From Nocardiopsis xinjiangensis YIM 90004 (GTDB taxonomy: Bacteria; Actinomycetota; Actinomycetes; Streptosporangiales; Streptosporangiaceae), in contig NZ_ANBE01000007.1 of assembly GCF_000341145.1 (NCBI RefSeq), positions 152,881 through 216,880 of the forward strand: a stretch of 64,000 nt of DNA, in the 5' to 3' direction. The position numbers were made by a program, and so were the translations under genes. Positions 57,196 to 64,000 of this stretch are shown piece after piece (the stretch's first letter is position 1; each line of letters begins with the position of its first letter). The notes under the pieces are model-generated. The model was not told the DNA's origin. It saw only the letters and a list, made by a program, of their open reading frames with translations, and searched no databases.

Positions 57196-58152
57196 TCAGC
57201 GCCGCTCGTGCGGGGCTTCACCGGGGTGGTAGCCGCCGCCGTGCTGAGCCGGCTCGGGCTGGCCGAAGGGGTTGGCGCCGGGGTTGGGCTGCTGCTGCAT
57301 GCCCGGGTTACCGCCGGACTGCGGGCCCATGGTCTGGAAGCCACCCGTGGTGTTCGGGTTGATGTCGGCCGACTTGGCCTTCTCTTCCTCGTTCTTGAGC
57401 TCGTTGAGCTGTCGCTCGAAGTAGTCCTTGAGGCGGCTGCGGTACTCGCGCTCGAAGTCCTTGAGGACGTTGACCTTGTGCTCCAGCTCCTCGCGCTGCT
57501 GCACGAGGCTGCCCATGACCTGGCGGTGGCGCTCCTGGGCGTCGCGGTCCAGGTTCTCGGAACGGGCGCGGGCCTCACCGATGATCTGGTCGGCCTGGCG
57601 ACGAGCCTTGCCGAGGATGTCCTCGGACTCGTTGCGGGCACGGCCGAGCGTCTCGTCGGCCTCGCGGCGCGCGTCGGAGATCGCCTGGTCGGCGGTCTGC
57701 TGAGCCAGGGCGAGGATGCGGGAGGCGGTGTCCATGTTCTCCTCGCCGCCCATGGCGAGGTTGGCACCGGTCATTCCGGCGGGCATCTGGGGAACGGGGG
57801 CGACGGGGGCCTGGGAAGCCTGCGGCTGGGGCTCGGCGGGGGCCTGCGCCTGCGCCTGGGGCTGAGGCTGGGGCTGGGCCGGCTCGGGCTGCTGCTGGGG
57901 CTGCTGCTGAGGCTGCTCAGGGGCCTGCTGCTGCTCCTGGGGCTGCTGGAAGTCCTGCATGCCGGCGTTGGGCACCTTGCCCCGCAGGCACTCGGCCAGC
58001 TTGCCGCGCAGCTCCTCGTTCTCCTGGATGAGGCGGTCGAGCTCGGACTCGACCTCGTCGAGGAAGGCGTCGACCTCCTCTTCGTCATACCCCGGTCGAA
58101 GCCGGGTCGTGCTGAACTGCTTGTTCCGCACATCGGCGGGTGTCAGCGGCAT
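57196..58152 (-). CDS. divIVA: DivIVA/Wag31 polar growth protein
   Basis: A 318-residue coiled-coil protein that marks poles and septa and organises polar peptidoglycan synthesis in actinomycetes. [52 protein letters not shown] is the membrane-binding N-terminal DivIVA domain. A Gln/Pro/Ala-rich spacer (about 66-125, [16 protein letters not shown]) precedes the second long coiled coil (about 140-260, [31 protein letters not shown]). The C-terminus is Gly/Pro/Gln-rich. The ATG at 58152 has AAGGAG. A TTGCCG-16-TAGCGT promoter lies upstream. It ends the division block after yggT. Confidence 0.96.
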   Translation of the reverse strand: MPLTPADVRNKQFSTTRLRPGYDEEEVDAFLDEVESELDRLIQENEELRGKLAECLRGKVPNAGMQDFQQPQEQQQAPEQPQQQPQQQPEPAQPQPQPQAQAQAPAEPQPQASQAPVAPVPQMPAGMTGANLAMGGEENMDTASRILALAQQTADQAISDARREADETLGRARNESEDILGKARRQADQIIGEARARSENLDRDAQERHRQVMGSLVQQREELEHKVNVLKDFEREYRSRLKDYFERQLNELKNEEEKAKSADINPNTTGGFQTMGPQSGGNPGMQQQPNPGANPFGQPEPAQHGGGYHPGEAPHERR

Positions 58153-58190
58153 GTTCGTCTCCTTGGCGCGCTTGGAGTCTGTCCGTAGGG

Positions 58191-58218
58191 ACGCTACCTG
58201 ATCGTGACCTCACGGCAA
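58191..58218 (-). promoter_or_regulatory. divIVA promoter candidate
   Basis: On the minus strand TTGCCG (58218-58213) and TAGCGT (58196-58191) are separated by 16 bases. Transcription would begin near 58184, giving a leader of about 32 bases before the ATG at 58152. Confidence 0.45.
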
Positions 58219-58284
58219 TCCAGATCATGACCAAGACCACATAGCGGAGCCCGAGGTTGCTTTTTCAGCCCCGGGCGCAGGTCC

Positions 58285-58578
58285 CTAAGCGACTTGCAGT
58301 GCCCCGATGAAGCTCATGAGAATCCACACGATGAGGAAGAGGACCAGGACACTCAGGTCGAGTGCGATGCTCCCCAAACGCACCGGTTTGATGAACTTCC
58401 GCAGGAACTTCAGGGGTGGGTCGGTGATCGTGTAGACGATCTCGGCGAGCACGAGCACGAACCCGCTGGGGCGCCACGTCCTGGAGAAGGACTGCACCAT
58501 CTCCAGGACCACTCTCGCAATCAGCACGAACACGAACAGCTGGAGTGCGGCGAGCAGCACGGACAGGACGATACTCAC
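58285..58578 (-). CDS. YggT family membrane protein
   Basis: A 97-residue membrane protein of the YggT/YlmG family with two hydrophobic segments (SIVLSVLLAALQLFVFVLIARVVLEMV and LDLSVLVLFLIVWILMSFIG). The conserved middle is VYTITDPPLKFLRKFIKPVRLGSIALDLS. In Gram-positive division blocks ylmG lies between sepF and divIVA, as here. The GTG at 58578 has AGGA six bases before. Role in cell division is inferred from the position. Confidence 0.88.
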   Translation of the reverse strand: MSIVLSVLLAALQLFVFVLIARVVLEMVQSFSRTWRPSGFVLVLAEIVYTITDPPLKFLRKFIKPVRLGSIALDLSVLVLFLIVWILMSFIGALQVA

Positions 58579-58617
58579 GGTCGTTCCTCGACCCAATCTC
58601 TGGACAAATGTGATGGT

Positions 58618-59145
58618 CTAGCTCTGATTGAAGAACCCTCGCTCAGCGATCCGCGCCTTGTCTTCCGCGGTCACTTCGACGTTGGCCGGGGACAGCAGGA
58701 ACACCTTGTTGGTCACGCGTTCGATACTGCCATGCAGACCGAAGATCAGACCAGCCGCGAAGTCGACGAGACGCTTGGCGTCGCTGTCGACCATCTCGGT
58801 CAGGTTCATGATCACCGGAGTGCCTTCCCGGAAGTGTTCTCCGATCGTACGCGCCTCGTTGTACGTGCGCGGATGGAGCGTGGTGATCCGAGCGAGGTCG
58901 TCCATCGAAGCGGTCGCGGTCGTTCCAGCCCGTCGGTCACCCGTTCCCGGGTAGTCGCCGGTGTCGCTCACGTCCTCGCCTCGTGTTCCCTCTTCTCGCG
59001 GAGCGACTGCGTCACGGTCACGCTGCTCGTCCACGACCTCGTCGAAATCGTCGAACTCATCATATTCGTCCGCATAGCGGTGATCGTAACGGTCGTCCTC
59101 CACGAGGCCGAGGTAGACCGCCATCTTGCGCATCGCGCCGGCCAT
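58618..59145 (-). CDS. sepF: Cell division protein SepF
   Basis: A 175-residue FtsZ-binding protein that tethers FtsZ to the membrane. The N-terminal amphipathic helix [18 protein letters not shown] is followed by an acidic linker (residues 17-80, [15 protein letters not shown]) and the conserved C-terminal domain [34 protein letters not shown]...[25 protein letters not shown]. The ATG at 59145 has GGAGGG at six bases. In actinobacteria SepF is the main membrane anchor for FtsZ. It lies between yggS and yggT. Confidence 0.95.
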   Translation of the reverse strand: MAGAMRKMAVYLGLVEDDRYDHRYADEYDEFDDFDEVVDEQRDRDAVAPREEGTRGEDVSDTGDYPGTGDRRAGTTATASMDDLARITTLHPRTYNEARTIGEHFREGTPVIMNLTEMVDSDAKRLVDFAAGLIFGLHGSIERVTNKVFLLSPANVEVTAEDKARIAERGFFNQS

Positions 59146-59271
59146 CTCATGCCCTCCGTCGTCCCCGCGGTCTTCACCGCAGCCGACTTCCTCTGTACTC
59201 GCCCGCCAACCCCTGGTGGGTGGGCCATTCGCTCATCCGGGCGAACTCCACAGACGGGCCCCAAGGTCCAT

Positions 59272-59289
59272 GTGGGGACATTACCCCAC
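59272..59289 (-). terminator. Hairpin spanning the yggS stop codon
   Basis: GTGGGG (59272-59277) and CCCCAC (59284-59289) pair around ACATTA. On the minus strand the loop contains the yggS TAA stop. It may end transcription or process the mRNA between yggS and sepF. Confidence 0.4.
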
Positions 59290-60009
59290 GATGGGTTCCC
59301 GTTCTCCGAGCAACGCCGTGCCGATCCGCAGGTGTGTTGCTCCTCGCTCGATCGCGGCCTCGAGGTCACCACTCATGCCCGCGGAGATCGCCGTGGCCCG
59401 AGGGTAACGATCACGCAACCGGCAAGCCACCTCGTATAGACGCGCGAACGCCTGCGAGGGGTCCCCTCCCAAGGGTGCGACCGCCATGACACCGCCGATC
59501 GAGAGCCGTTCCTGTTCTTCGATACGGTCGGCGAGCTCGAGCGTGTCGGAGGGGTCCACACCTCCTCTGCTGCCGATCACACCGGCACGGGAGTCCTCGT
59601 CGAGGTTGACCTGGACCAGGCATGTGATCCCGCGCTCGGCGGCCGCGGCACCCTCCCCCAGCGTGCGGGCGATCTTGGCACGGTCCACCGAGTGCACGTA
59701 GTCGGCGTAACGGGCCACCGAGCGGGCCTTGTTGCTCTGGAGCTGGCCCACGAAGTGCCAGGTCAGGTCGAGGTCGGCGGTCTCCGCGACCTTGGGCGCG
59801 GCCTCCTGGTCACGGTTCTCCCCCACGTCGGTCACCCCCAGCGAGGCGAGAATGCGCACATCGTCGGCGGGATAGGTCTTGGTCACCGCGACCAGGGACA
59901 CCTCTTTCGGGTCGCGCCCGGAATCGGTACAGGCGGCCTCGATCCTGGACCGGGCGGCCCGCAGATTTGCGCGGACCTGCTCGACGCGCTCGGGATCGGT
60001 GGGTGGCAC
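59281..60009 (-). CDS. yggS: PLP homeostasis protein YggS/YlmE
   Basis: A 242-residue single-domain protein of the alanine-racemase N-terminal fold that binds PLP without known catalysis and keeps vitamin B6 balance. The PLP lysine is in VSLVAVTKTYPADDV; DVGENRDQEAAPKV, WHFVGQLQSNKARSVARYADYVHSVD, GITCLVQVNLDE and ISAGMSGDLEAAIERGATHLRIGTALLG are all family motifs. The GTG at 60009 has GAGGAA upstream. It lies between pgeF and sepF, the usual order. Confidence 0.94.
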   Translation of the reverse strand: MPPTDPERVEQVRANLRAARSRIEAACTDSGRDPKEVSLVAVTKTYPADDVRILASLGVTDVGENRDQEAAPKVAETADLDLTWHFVGQLQSNKARSVARYADYVHSVDRAKIARTLGEGAAAAERGITCLVQVNLDEDSRAGVIGSRGGVDPSDTLELADRIEEQERLSIGGVMAVAPLGGDPSQAFARLYEVACRLRDRYPRATAISAGMSGDLEAAIERGATHLRIGTALLGEREPIVG

Positions 60010-60097
60010 GGTGGCGATTCCTCTTCTCGGGTCGGTGCAGGGCGCTGTGCGTCCCGCTACAGCAGAACAGCGCGAAGGTCCGGACGCAGCATGCGGT

Positions 60098-60817
60098 TCA
60101 GCCGCGCCAGACGAACGAGGCGAAGCGCCCGGTGGGGGCTCCGCGACGGTGGGAGAACAGTTCGGAGCTCTCCAGGGTGCAGCGGCCGTCGGCGGCGACG
60201 TGACCGATACCGGCCCCGTACAGCTGCGCGGTCACGGCGGCGAGCATGTCCACGCCGGTGGTGCCCTGCCGGGTGGTGGAGGCGGCCTCCGGAACCAGAC
60301 GTGCGGTCTCGGCCTGCATCTCCGGCGGGACCTCGTAACAGGAGCCACAGATCGTGGGGCCGAGGAAGACACTGATGCGGTCGAGCTCGGCGCCCTGGCG
60401 CACCATCTCCTCGACCAACCGCACAGCGACCCCTCCGGCGGTGCCCTGGCGCCCGGAGTGGGCCGCGCCCAGCACCCCCGCACGCCCCTCGGCGGCCATC
60501 ACCGGCAGGCAGTCGGCGGCGAGCGAGGCCAGGACCAGGTCGGGGCGTGTGGTGACCACCGCGTCGCAGGTACCGACCCCGCCAGGGGCGTCGGCGACCA
60601 GGACATCGGTGCTGTGCACCTGATTCATCCACACGACGCGGTCGGGGTCGAAGCCGTACTCGGTGGCCGCGGCCCGGCGGTTGGCCAGGACGGCCTCGCG
60701 CTGGTCCCCTGTTCCCAGACCCATGTTGAGCGAGTCGTAGGGTGCGGTGCTCACACCGCCCGCACGCTCGGTGACGGCGGCCCGGACCCCGTGGCCGAGA
60801 TCGACGACGTTTCCCAT
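60098..60817 (-). CDS. pgeF: YfiH/PgeF-family (laccase-domain) protein
   Basis: A 239-residue protein of the DUF152/YfiH family. The zinc site histidines and cysteine are in WMNQVHSTDVLVAD, SLAADCLPVMA and GVLGAAHSGRQGTAGGV. Homologues act as editing enzymes that remove wrongly incorporated amino acids from cell-wall precursors, or as purine nucleosidases/laccases, so the activity is uncertain. The ATG at 60817 gives the expected N-terminus; upstream codons are Pro/Arg-rich and non-coding. It sits between ftsZ and yggS, as in most actinobacteria. Confidence 0.9.
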   Translation of the reverse strand: MGNVVDLGHGVRAAVTERAGGVSTAPYDSLNMGLGTGDQREAVLANRRAAATEYGFDPDRVVWMNQVHSTDVLVADAPGGVGTCDAVVTTRPDLVLASLAADCLPVMAAEGRAGVLGAAHSGRQGTAGGVAVRLVEEMVRQGAELDRISVFLGPTICGSCYEVPPEMQAETARLVPEAASTTRQGTTGVDMLAAVTAQLYGAGIGHVAADGRCTLESSELFSHRRGAPTGRFASFVWRG

Positions 60818-60845
60818 CGGTGTGCCTGTGGCCCTTCCCTGGACC

Positions 60846-60900
60846 GGGGGCCTGGGGTGCCCCCGGCGCGGCGACGGCCCCGCCGGGATCGGCGGGGCCG
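60846..60900 (-). terminator. Tandem terminator hairpins after ftsZ
   Basis: The first hairpin met by the minus-strand transcript has perfect 11-base arms (60875-60885 with 60890-60900) and a four-base loop. A second one, GGGGGC/GCCCCC (60846-60851 with 60859-60864), follows. They lie 35-89 bases after the ftsZ stop and can separate ftsZ from pgeF. Confidence 0.75.
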
Positions 60901-60934
60901 GTTGACACATCGATGATATCCGGGTGCGGGAGAG

Positions 60935-62542
60935 CTACTTCAGGAACTCCGGCACGTCCAGGTCGTCGGGGTCGTCGAAGATGACCCTGCGGCGGGGGGC
61001 CGAGGACTCCCGGCGCTCTGAGGAGCTGTCGGAGACCGCCTGGATGGGGCCGGACTGCTCCTCGTCCCGTTCGACCTGCTCCTCGGGCTCCTCCGCGGGC
61101 CCGTATGTGCTCTCACTGCGCGGAGCGGGTCCGCCGTGCGGGGCCGGGTCCTCGGGGACCTCCTGCACCGGGGCCTCGGGCTCGGGCTCGGCCGGCGGTT
61201 CGGGTTCCGACCGGTGGTGCCAGGGCGCGGTCGGTTCCTCGGGCTCGGCCGGAGCCCGGGGAACCGGGCTGCTCTGCTCGGGCTGTACCGGCTCGGCGGG
61301 CTGCGCAGGCGCAGCAGGCCGAGAAGGCTGCGCAGGTGCAGCGGGCCGAGCAGGCTGAGCGTGCTGCGTGGGCCGCTCCCGGGCCGGCTCGGGCGCAGGA
61401 GCGGGGCGGCTCCGTTCGGGGCGGGCCGTACCGGTGATCCAGGGCGTGGTGTCGGCCGACGTCCCACTCGCGCCCGCGGCGGGTCGGCTCGTCCCGGAGG
61501 ACGGCTCCCTCCGACCGGACGTGATGCCCACCTTGGGGGCGTCGGCCTCAGGAGGGTCCACCGGCTTGTGCTCCCGCACGACCGGCCCGGTGACCTCGGG
61601 TTCGTCGAATCCTGCGGCTATCACCGTCACTCGGACCTCGTCCCCGAGTGCGTCGTCGATGACCGCGCCGAAGATGATGTTGGCTTCGGACGCCGCTGAG
61701 TTGGCCACCAGTTGCGCGGCTTCGTTGATTTCGAAGAGGCCCAGATCGGACCCGCCCTGAATGGAGAGCAGGACCCCGTGTGCCCCATCGATACTGGCTT
61801 CGAGCAAGGGCGAGGAGATCGCCATCTCGGCGGCCGCGACCGCCCGATCGTCCCCTCTCGCGGACCCGATTCCCATGAGCGCGGATCCTGCTCCGGACAT
61901 CACCGATTTGACGTCGGCGAAGTCGAGGTTGATCAGGCCCGGCGTCGTGATCAGGTCGGTGATGCCCTGAACACCCGAGAGCAGGACCTGATCGGCCGCC
62001 TTGAAGGCGTCCAGGACACTGACCTGACGGTCGGAGATCGACAGGAGCCGGTCGTTGGGAATCACGATCAGCGTGTCGACCTCCTCTCGGAGCATCGCGA
62101 TGCCGGACTCGGCTTGGGTGGCCCGGCGCTTGCCCTCGAAACCGAAAGGCCGGGTGACCACACCGATGGTCAGGGCGCCGAGGGAGCGGGCGATGTTGGC
62201 CACGACCGGGGCGCCCCCTGTTCCGGTGCCGCCGCCCTCCCCTGCGGTCACGAAGACCATGTCGGCGCCCTTGAGGACTTCTTCGATCTCCTCACGGTGA
62301 TCCTCGGCCGCCTTGCCACCCACTTCGGGGTTGGCTCCGGCGCCCAGACCGCGGGTGAGTTCACGGCCGACGTCGAGCTTGACGTCGGCATCGCTCATCA
62401 ACAGCGCCTGGGCATCGGTATTGATCGCGATGAACTCGACGCCCTTGAGCCCCTCTTCGATCATTCGGTTGACGGCGTTGACACCGCCGCCGCCGATGCC
62501 GACGACTTTGATGACCGCGAGGTAGTTCTGCGGTGCTGCCAC
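60935..62542 (-). CDS. ftsZ: Cell division protein FtsZ with long C-terminal linker
   Basis: A 535-residue tubulin-like GTPase that forms the division ring. The nucleotide signature is GGGTGTG at 103-109 ([19 protein letters not shown]), and the T7 loop is [15 protein letters not shown]. The globular part ends near residue 318. After it comes a linker of about 205 residues, rich in Pro, Ala, Glu and Ser, with a repeated RPAAPAQP unit, then the C-terminal peptide [10 protein letters not shown] that binds SepF and other anchors. Streptomyces FtsZ is about 400 residues, so the linker here is unusually long. The GTG at 62542 has AAAGG nine bases before. A promoter at 62825-62853 gives a long structured leader. 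Confidence 0.96.
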   Translation of the reverse strand: MAAPQNYLAVIKVVGIGGGGVNAVNRMIEEGLKGVEFIAINTDAQALLMSDADVKLDVGRELTRGLGAGANPEVGGKAAEDHREEIEEVLKGADMVFVTAGEGGGTGTGGAPVVANIARSLGALTIGVVTRPFGFEGKRRATQAESGIAMLREEVDTLIVIPNDRLLSISDRQVSVLDAFKAADQVLLSGVQGITDLITTPGLINLDFADVKSVMSGAGSALMGIGSARGDDRAVAAAEMAISSPLLEASIDGAHGVLLSIQGGSDLGLFEINEAAQLVANSAASEANIIFGAVIDDALGDEVRVTVIAAGFDEPEVTGPVVREHKPVDPPEADAPKVGITSGRREPSSGTSRPAAGASGTSADTTPWITGTARPERSRPAPAPEPARERPTQHAQPARPAAPAQPSRPAAPAQPAEPVQPEQSSPVPRAPAEPEEPTAPWHHRSEPEPPAEPEPEAPVQEVPEDPAPHGGPAPRSESTYGPAEEPEEQVERDEEQSGPIQAVSDSSSERRESSAPRRRVIFDDPDDLDVPEFLK

Positions 62543-62710
62543 GACGAGGGGCCTTTCCGCTCGCAATGTGCCTTTCCGGCACCGTGTCCGACGGCGTTGT
62601 GCCACCGGGTGGGTCCTGCCGGTCCGACATCCGGTTCTACAGTCTGCGTTTCGGGGCCCCGTGCTCGCGGGCGTGTGCTCGCGGAGTCCGGGTGCCCCGG
62701 GGTCTTCGGG

Positions 62711-62762
62711 TCCGTTCCGGCGCCACCGTTGGGTGGTGTGCTCCACCATGGGGCGGAACGGA
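62711..62762 (-). promoter_or_regulatory. Stem-loop with switching inner arms in the ftsZ leader
   Basis: The outer arms TCCGTTCCG (62711-62719) and CGGAACGGA (62754-62762) are perfect. Inside, CCACC (62723-62727), GGTGG (62732-62736) and CCACC (62743-62747) offer two mutually exclusive hairpins. It lies 170-220 bases upstream of the ftsZ GTG, inside the transcript from the promoter at 62825. Confidence 0.4.
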
Positions 62763-62824
62763 ACGTTTCCCAAGCACCCCGACAAGCGTGTCTTGCTGCT
62801 CAGTTGACCGAGGTTGTGTCCCCG

Positions 62825-62853
62825 ACAGTAAGCGGGCCGCCGACCACGGGCAA
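62825..62853 (-). promoter_or_regulatory. ftsZ promoter TTGCCC-17-TACTGT
   Basis: On the minus strand TTGCCC (62853-62848) and TACTGT (62830-62825) are spaced by exactly 17 bases. The transcript would start near 62818 and carry a leader of about 275 bases. The -35 matches that of the acyl-CoA synthetase promoter at 36499. Confidence 0.5.
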
Positions 62854-63042
62854 CCAGTCACGGCATCAGCCTAACGGCGCATAACACGCGGAAGCCAAGC
62901 GCGCACCCGGCGCGTCGCGTCCTGAATGTCCAACGCCACGGAAGGTGCGGGCCGCGCTCGTGCCGAACATCGGCGACCGGATACCCCGGTTCCCCTCTTT
63001 TCCCGGAGCGTCCGTTTCTTTGGGCCGGTAGTGGTGTGTGTT

Positions 63043-63915
63043 TCATCGGACGATGGCGAGGCCGGGGTCGGACACGTCGTAGACCTGGCCTTCCTGTGGA
63101 GGATGTTCGCTCATGAGCACCCTCAGGACGTCGCTCTTCTCCTCGGTCTCGGCGGCCCCGCCCCACTCCACGGTGGACCCGTCGGCCAGCCGGACGGCGA
63201 TCTCGCCGCCCTCGGATGCGTCGACGAGCTGTATCTGGGCGAGGAGGGAATCGGGGGCGGACTCGACGATGTCGGCTGCCGCACGCACACCGGCGTTGCC
63301 CTCGACCTCCCCGCTCACGTTCACGAGCGGTTGGGCTCCGGGGCGGGTGTCGGAGTCCTCGATACGGATTCCGTCGCCGTCGACGAGGCGGTATCCCTCC
63401 TCCATGGGGACGGCGAGGACGGGTCGGCGTTCGAGGACCTCGACACGCAGAGTGGCGGGCCAGCCCCGGGTGACCTCGACCTCCTCGACCAGGTCGAGGT
63501 CGGCGACGCGGCTCTCGGCCGCGTTCAGGTCGACACGGATCAGCGGGGTACCGGTTTCCACGCCGACGGCCTGCACGACCTCTTGTTCGGGTACACGTTC
63601 GAGCCCTTCGGCGGCGACCTCGCGCACCACGAGCAGACGCGATCCCATCAGGAGCCAGGCGACCACACACACCAGGCCGACCACGAGCAGGGCCACGAAA
63701 GCGAGTTTCCAGGGATCGGACCCGTCCGGAGCGGCGCCCTGCGGTTCGGTGCCCCGATTCGTGTCGGGACGGCCCTTGCCGGCCCCGGCGTTCCCGGCCT
63801 TCTTTCCCCCGGCGGGCTTCTTCACCTTGCGGGACCGCGTCTTTCCCGGTCCGTCCTCGGCGGAGGCACCCTTCCCGGCCTTCTTGCCCTTCTTCTCCTT
63901 CGGCTCGGTGCCCAC
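63043..63915 (-). CDS. ftsQ: Cell division protein FtsQ
   Basis: A 290-residue bitopic membrane protein of the divisome. The N-terminal 69 residues are a Lys/Gly-rich cytoplasmic tail (KEKKGKKAGKGAS). The membrane helix is about 70-90 (KLAFVALLVVGLVCVVAWLLM). It is followed by the POTRA domain (LLVVREVAAEGLERVPEQEVVQAVGVETGTPLIRVDLNAAESRVADLDLVEEVEVTRGWPATLRVEVLERRPV) and the beta domain that binds FtsB/FtsL in other bacteria. The GTG at 63915 has GGGAG six bases before; a GTG 13 codons upstream is possible. It is the first complete gene at the right edge; the mur genes normally upstream lie outside. Confidence 0.93.
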   Translation of the reverse strand: MGTEPKEKKGKKAGKGASAEDGPGKTRSRKVKKPAGGKKAGNAGAGKGRPDTNRGTEPQGAAPDGSDPWKLAFVALLVVGLVCVVAWLLMGSRLLVVREVAAEGLERVPEQEVVQAVGVETGTPLIRVDLNAAESRVADLDLVEEVEVTRGWPATLRVEVLERRPVLAVPMEEGYRLVDGDGIRIEDSDTRPGAQPLVNVSGEVEGNAGVRAAADIVESAPDSLLAQIQLVDASEGGEIAVRLADGSTVEWGGAAETEEKSDVLRVLMSEHPPQEGQVYDVSDPGLAIVR

Positions 63916-64000
63916 TCCACGCTCCCGTCGTCCACACAGTCTCTGCCCGACCACCTCACCACGCGAACGGCGGGGCGGGTGCGCTGACGGGGCCGGGTGT
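63916..64000. other. Right edge upstream of ftsQ
   Basis: The last 85 bases lie upstream of the ftsQ start on the minus strand. One frame entering from the edge ends in TGA at 63958-63956 and could be the tail of the next dcw-cluster gene (murB or murC are usual). With only 14 codons visible, I cannot support a call. Confidence 0.35.

Larger units (their letters stand above)
62543..63042. other. ftsQ-ftsZ intergenic region
   Basis: A 500-base stretch with no credible gene. It holds an ftsZ promoter (62825-62853), a second weaker pair TTGGCT-19-TAGGCT (62898-62868) and a long leader with a nested stem-loop (62711-62762). A multi-promoter region before ftsZ is usual for mycelial actinomycetes. 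Confidence 0.65.

Noticed and set aside
62868..62898. TTGGCT-19-TAGGCT as a second firm ftsZ promoter
   Set aside because: The 19-base spacing is long and the hexamers are weak, so it is mentioned only in the intergenic entry.
63956..64000. Partial frame entering from the right edge
   Set aside because: Only 14 codons are visible and Pro/Ala content does not decide between coding and non-coding; murB or murC would be a guess.

Overview
This 64-kb window is chromosomal DNA of a very GC-rich, sporulation-clade-type actinomycete. Evidence: nearly every codon ends in G or C, GTG starts are frequent, SepF/DivIVA(Wag31)/FtsQ/FtsZ sit in one division block, PriA takes the place of HisA and TrpF, and the his-trp-lgt-gltBD gene order matches that of streptomycetes and their relatives. 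The long acidic and Pro/Ala-rich protein tails and the insertions relative to Streptomyces suggest Nocardiopsaceae or a nearby family; that placement is inference. I saw no insertion sequence, prophage, CRISPR array, tRNA or rRNA, so this is mostly core genome.

Layout. 0-1.5 kb: an alpha/alpha-barrel prenyltransferase-like protein and a DUF2784 membrane protein. 1.6-7.7 kb: gltD and gltB (glutamate synthase). 7.7-12.5 kb: a 535-bp divergent control region, a branched-polyamine-synthase-like gene with an unusual C-terminal extension, and two tandem paralogous membrane-anchored exported proteins. 12.6-21.5 kb: lgt, a DsbA/MauE disulfide pair, trpA-trpB-trpC, three small membrane genes, the Trp-associated membrane protein and hisI. 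21.7-28.3 kb: an SIS-domain protein, an asymmetric heterodimeric ABC exporter and two related secreted peptidoglycan-binding proteins. 28.5-34.1 kb: the his operon hisD-hisC-hisB-small membrane gene-hisH-priA-hisF. 34.2-39.7 kb: ferritin preceded by two iron-box-like sites, a Lon-N-domain protein, YbaK, an acyl-CoA synthetase, a membrane protein and a DinB/DUF664 protein. 39.7-49.5 kb: dnaE, a secreted-type endonuclease/exonuclease/phosphatase, chorismate mutase, a PaaI-type thioesterase, a GNAT acetyltransferase, azlC-azlD and an acetolactate-synthase-like TPP enzyme. 49.6-55.7 kb: an RluA-family synthase, lspA, a DksA/TraR zinc finger, a small unknown and ileS behind a T-box leader. 55.8-63.9 kb: division block on the minus strand, ftsQ-ftsZ-pgeF-yggS-sepF-yggT-divIVA, then an acidic membrane protein.

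Functional links. The his and trp genes together cover most of histidine synthesis and the last steps of tryptophan synthesis; trpE, trpD, trpF, hisG and hisE are not in the window, and PriA is expected to supply both the HisA and TrpF reactions. lgt and lspA, the first and second enzymes of lipoprotein maturation, are both present but far apart. The clearest control elements I can read are: a class-II T-box with isoleucine specifier ATC before ileS; tandem IdeR/DmdR-type iron boxes before ferritin; repeated TCACG-N4-CGTGA inverted repeats between gltB and the polyamine gene; an inverted repeat at a trpC promoter; and a structured ftsZ leader with a TTGCCC-17-TACTGT promoter.
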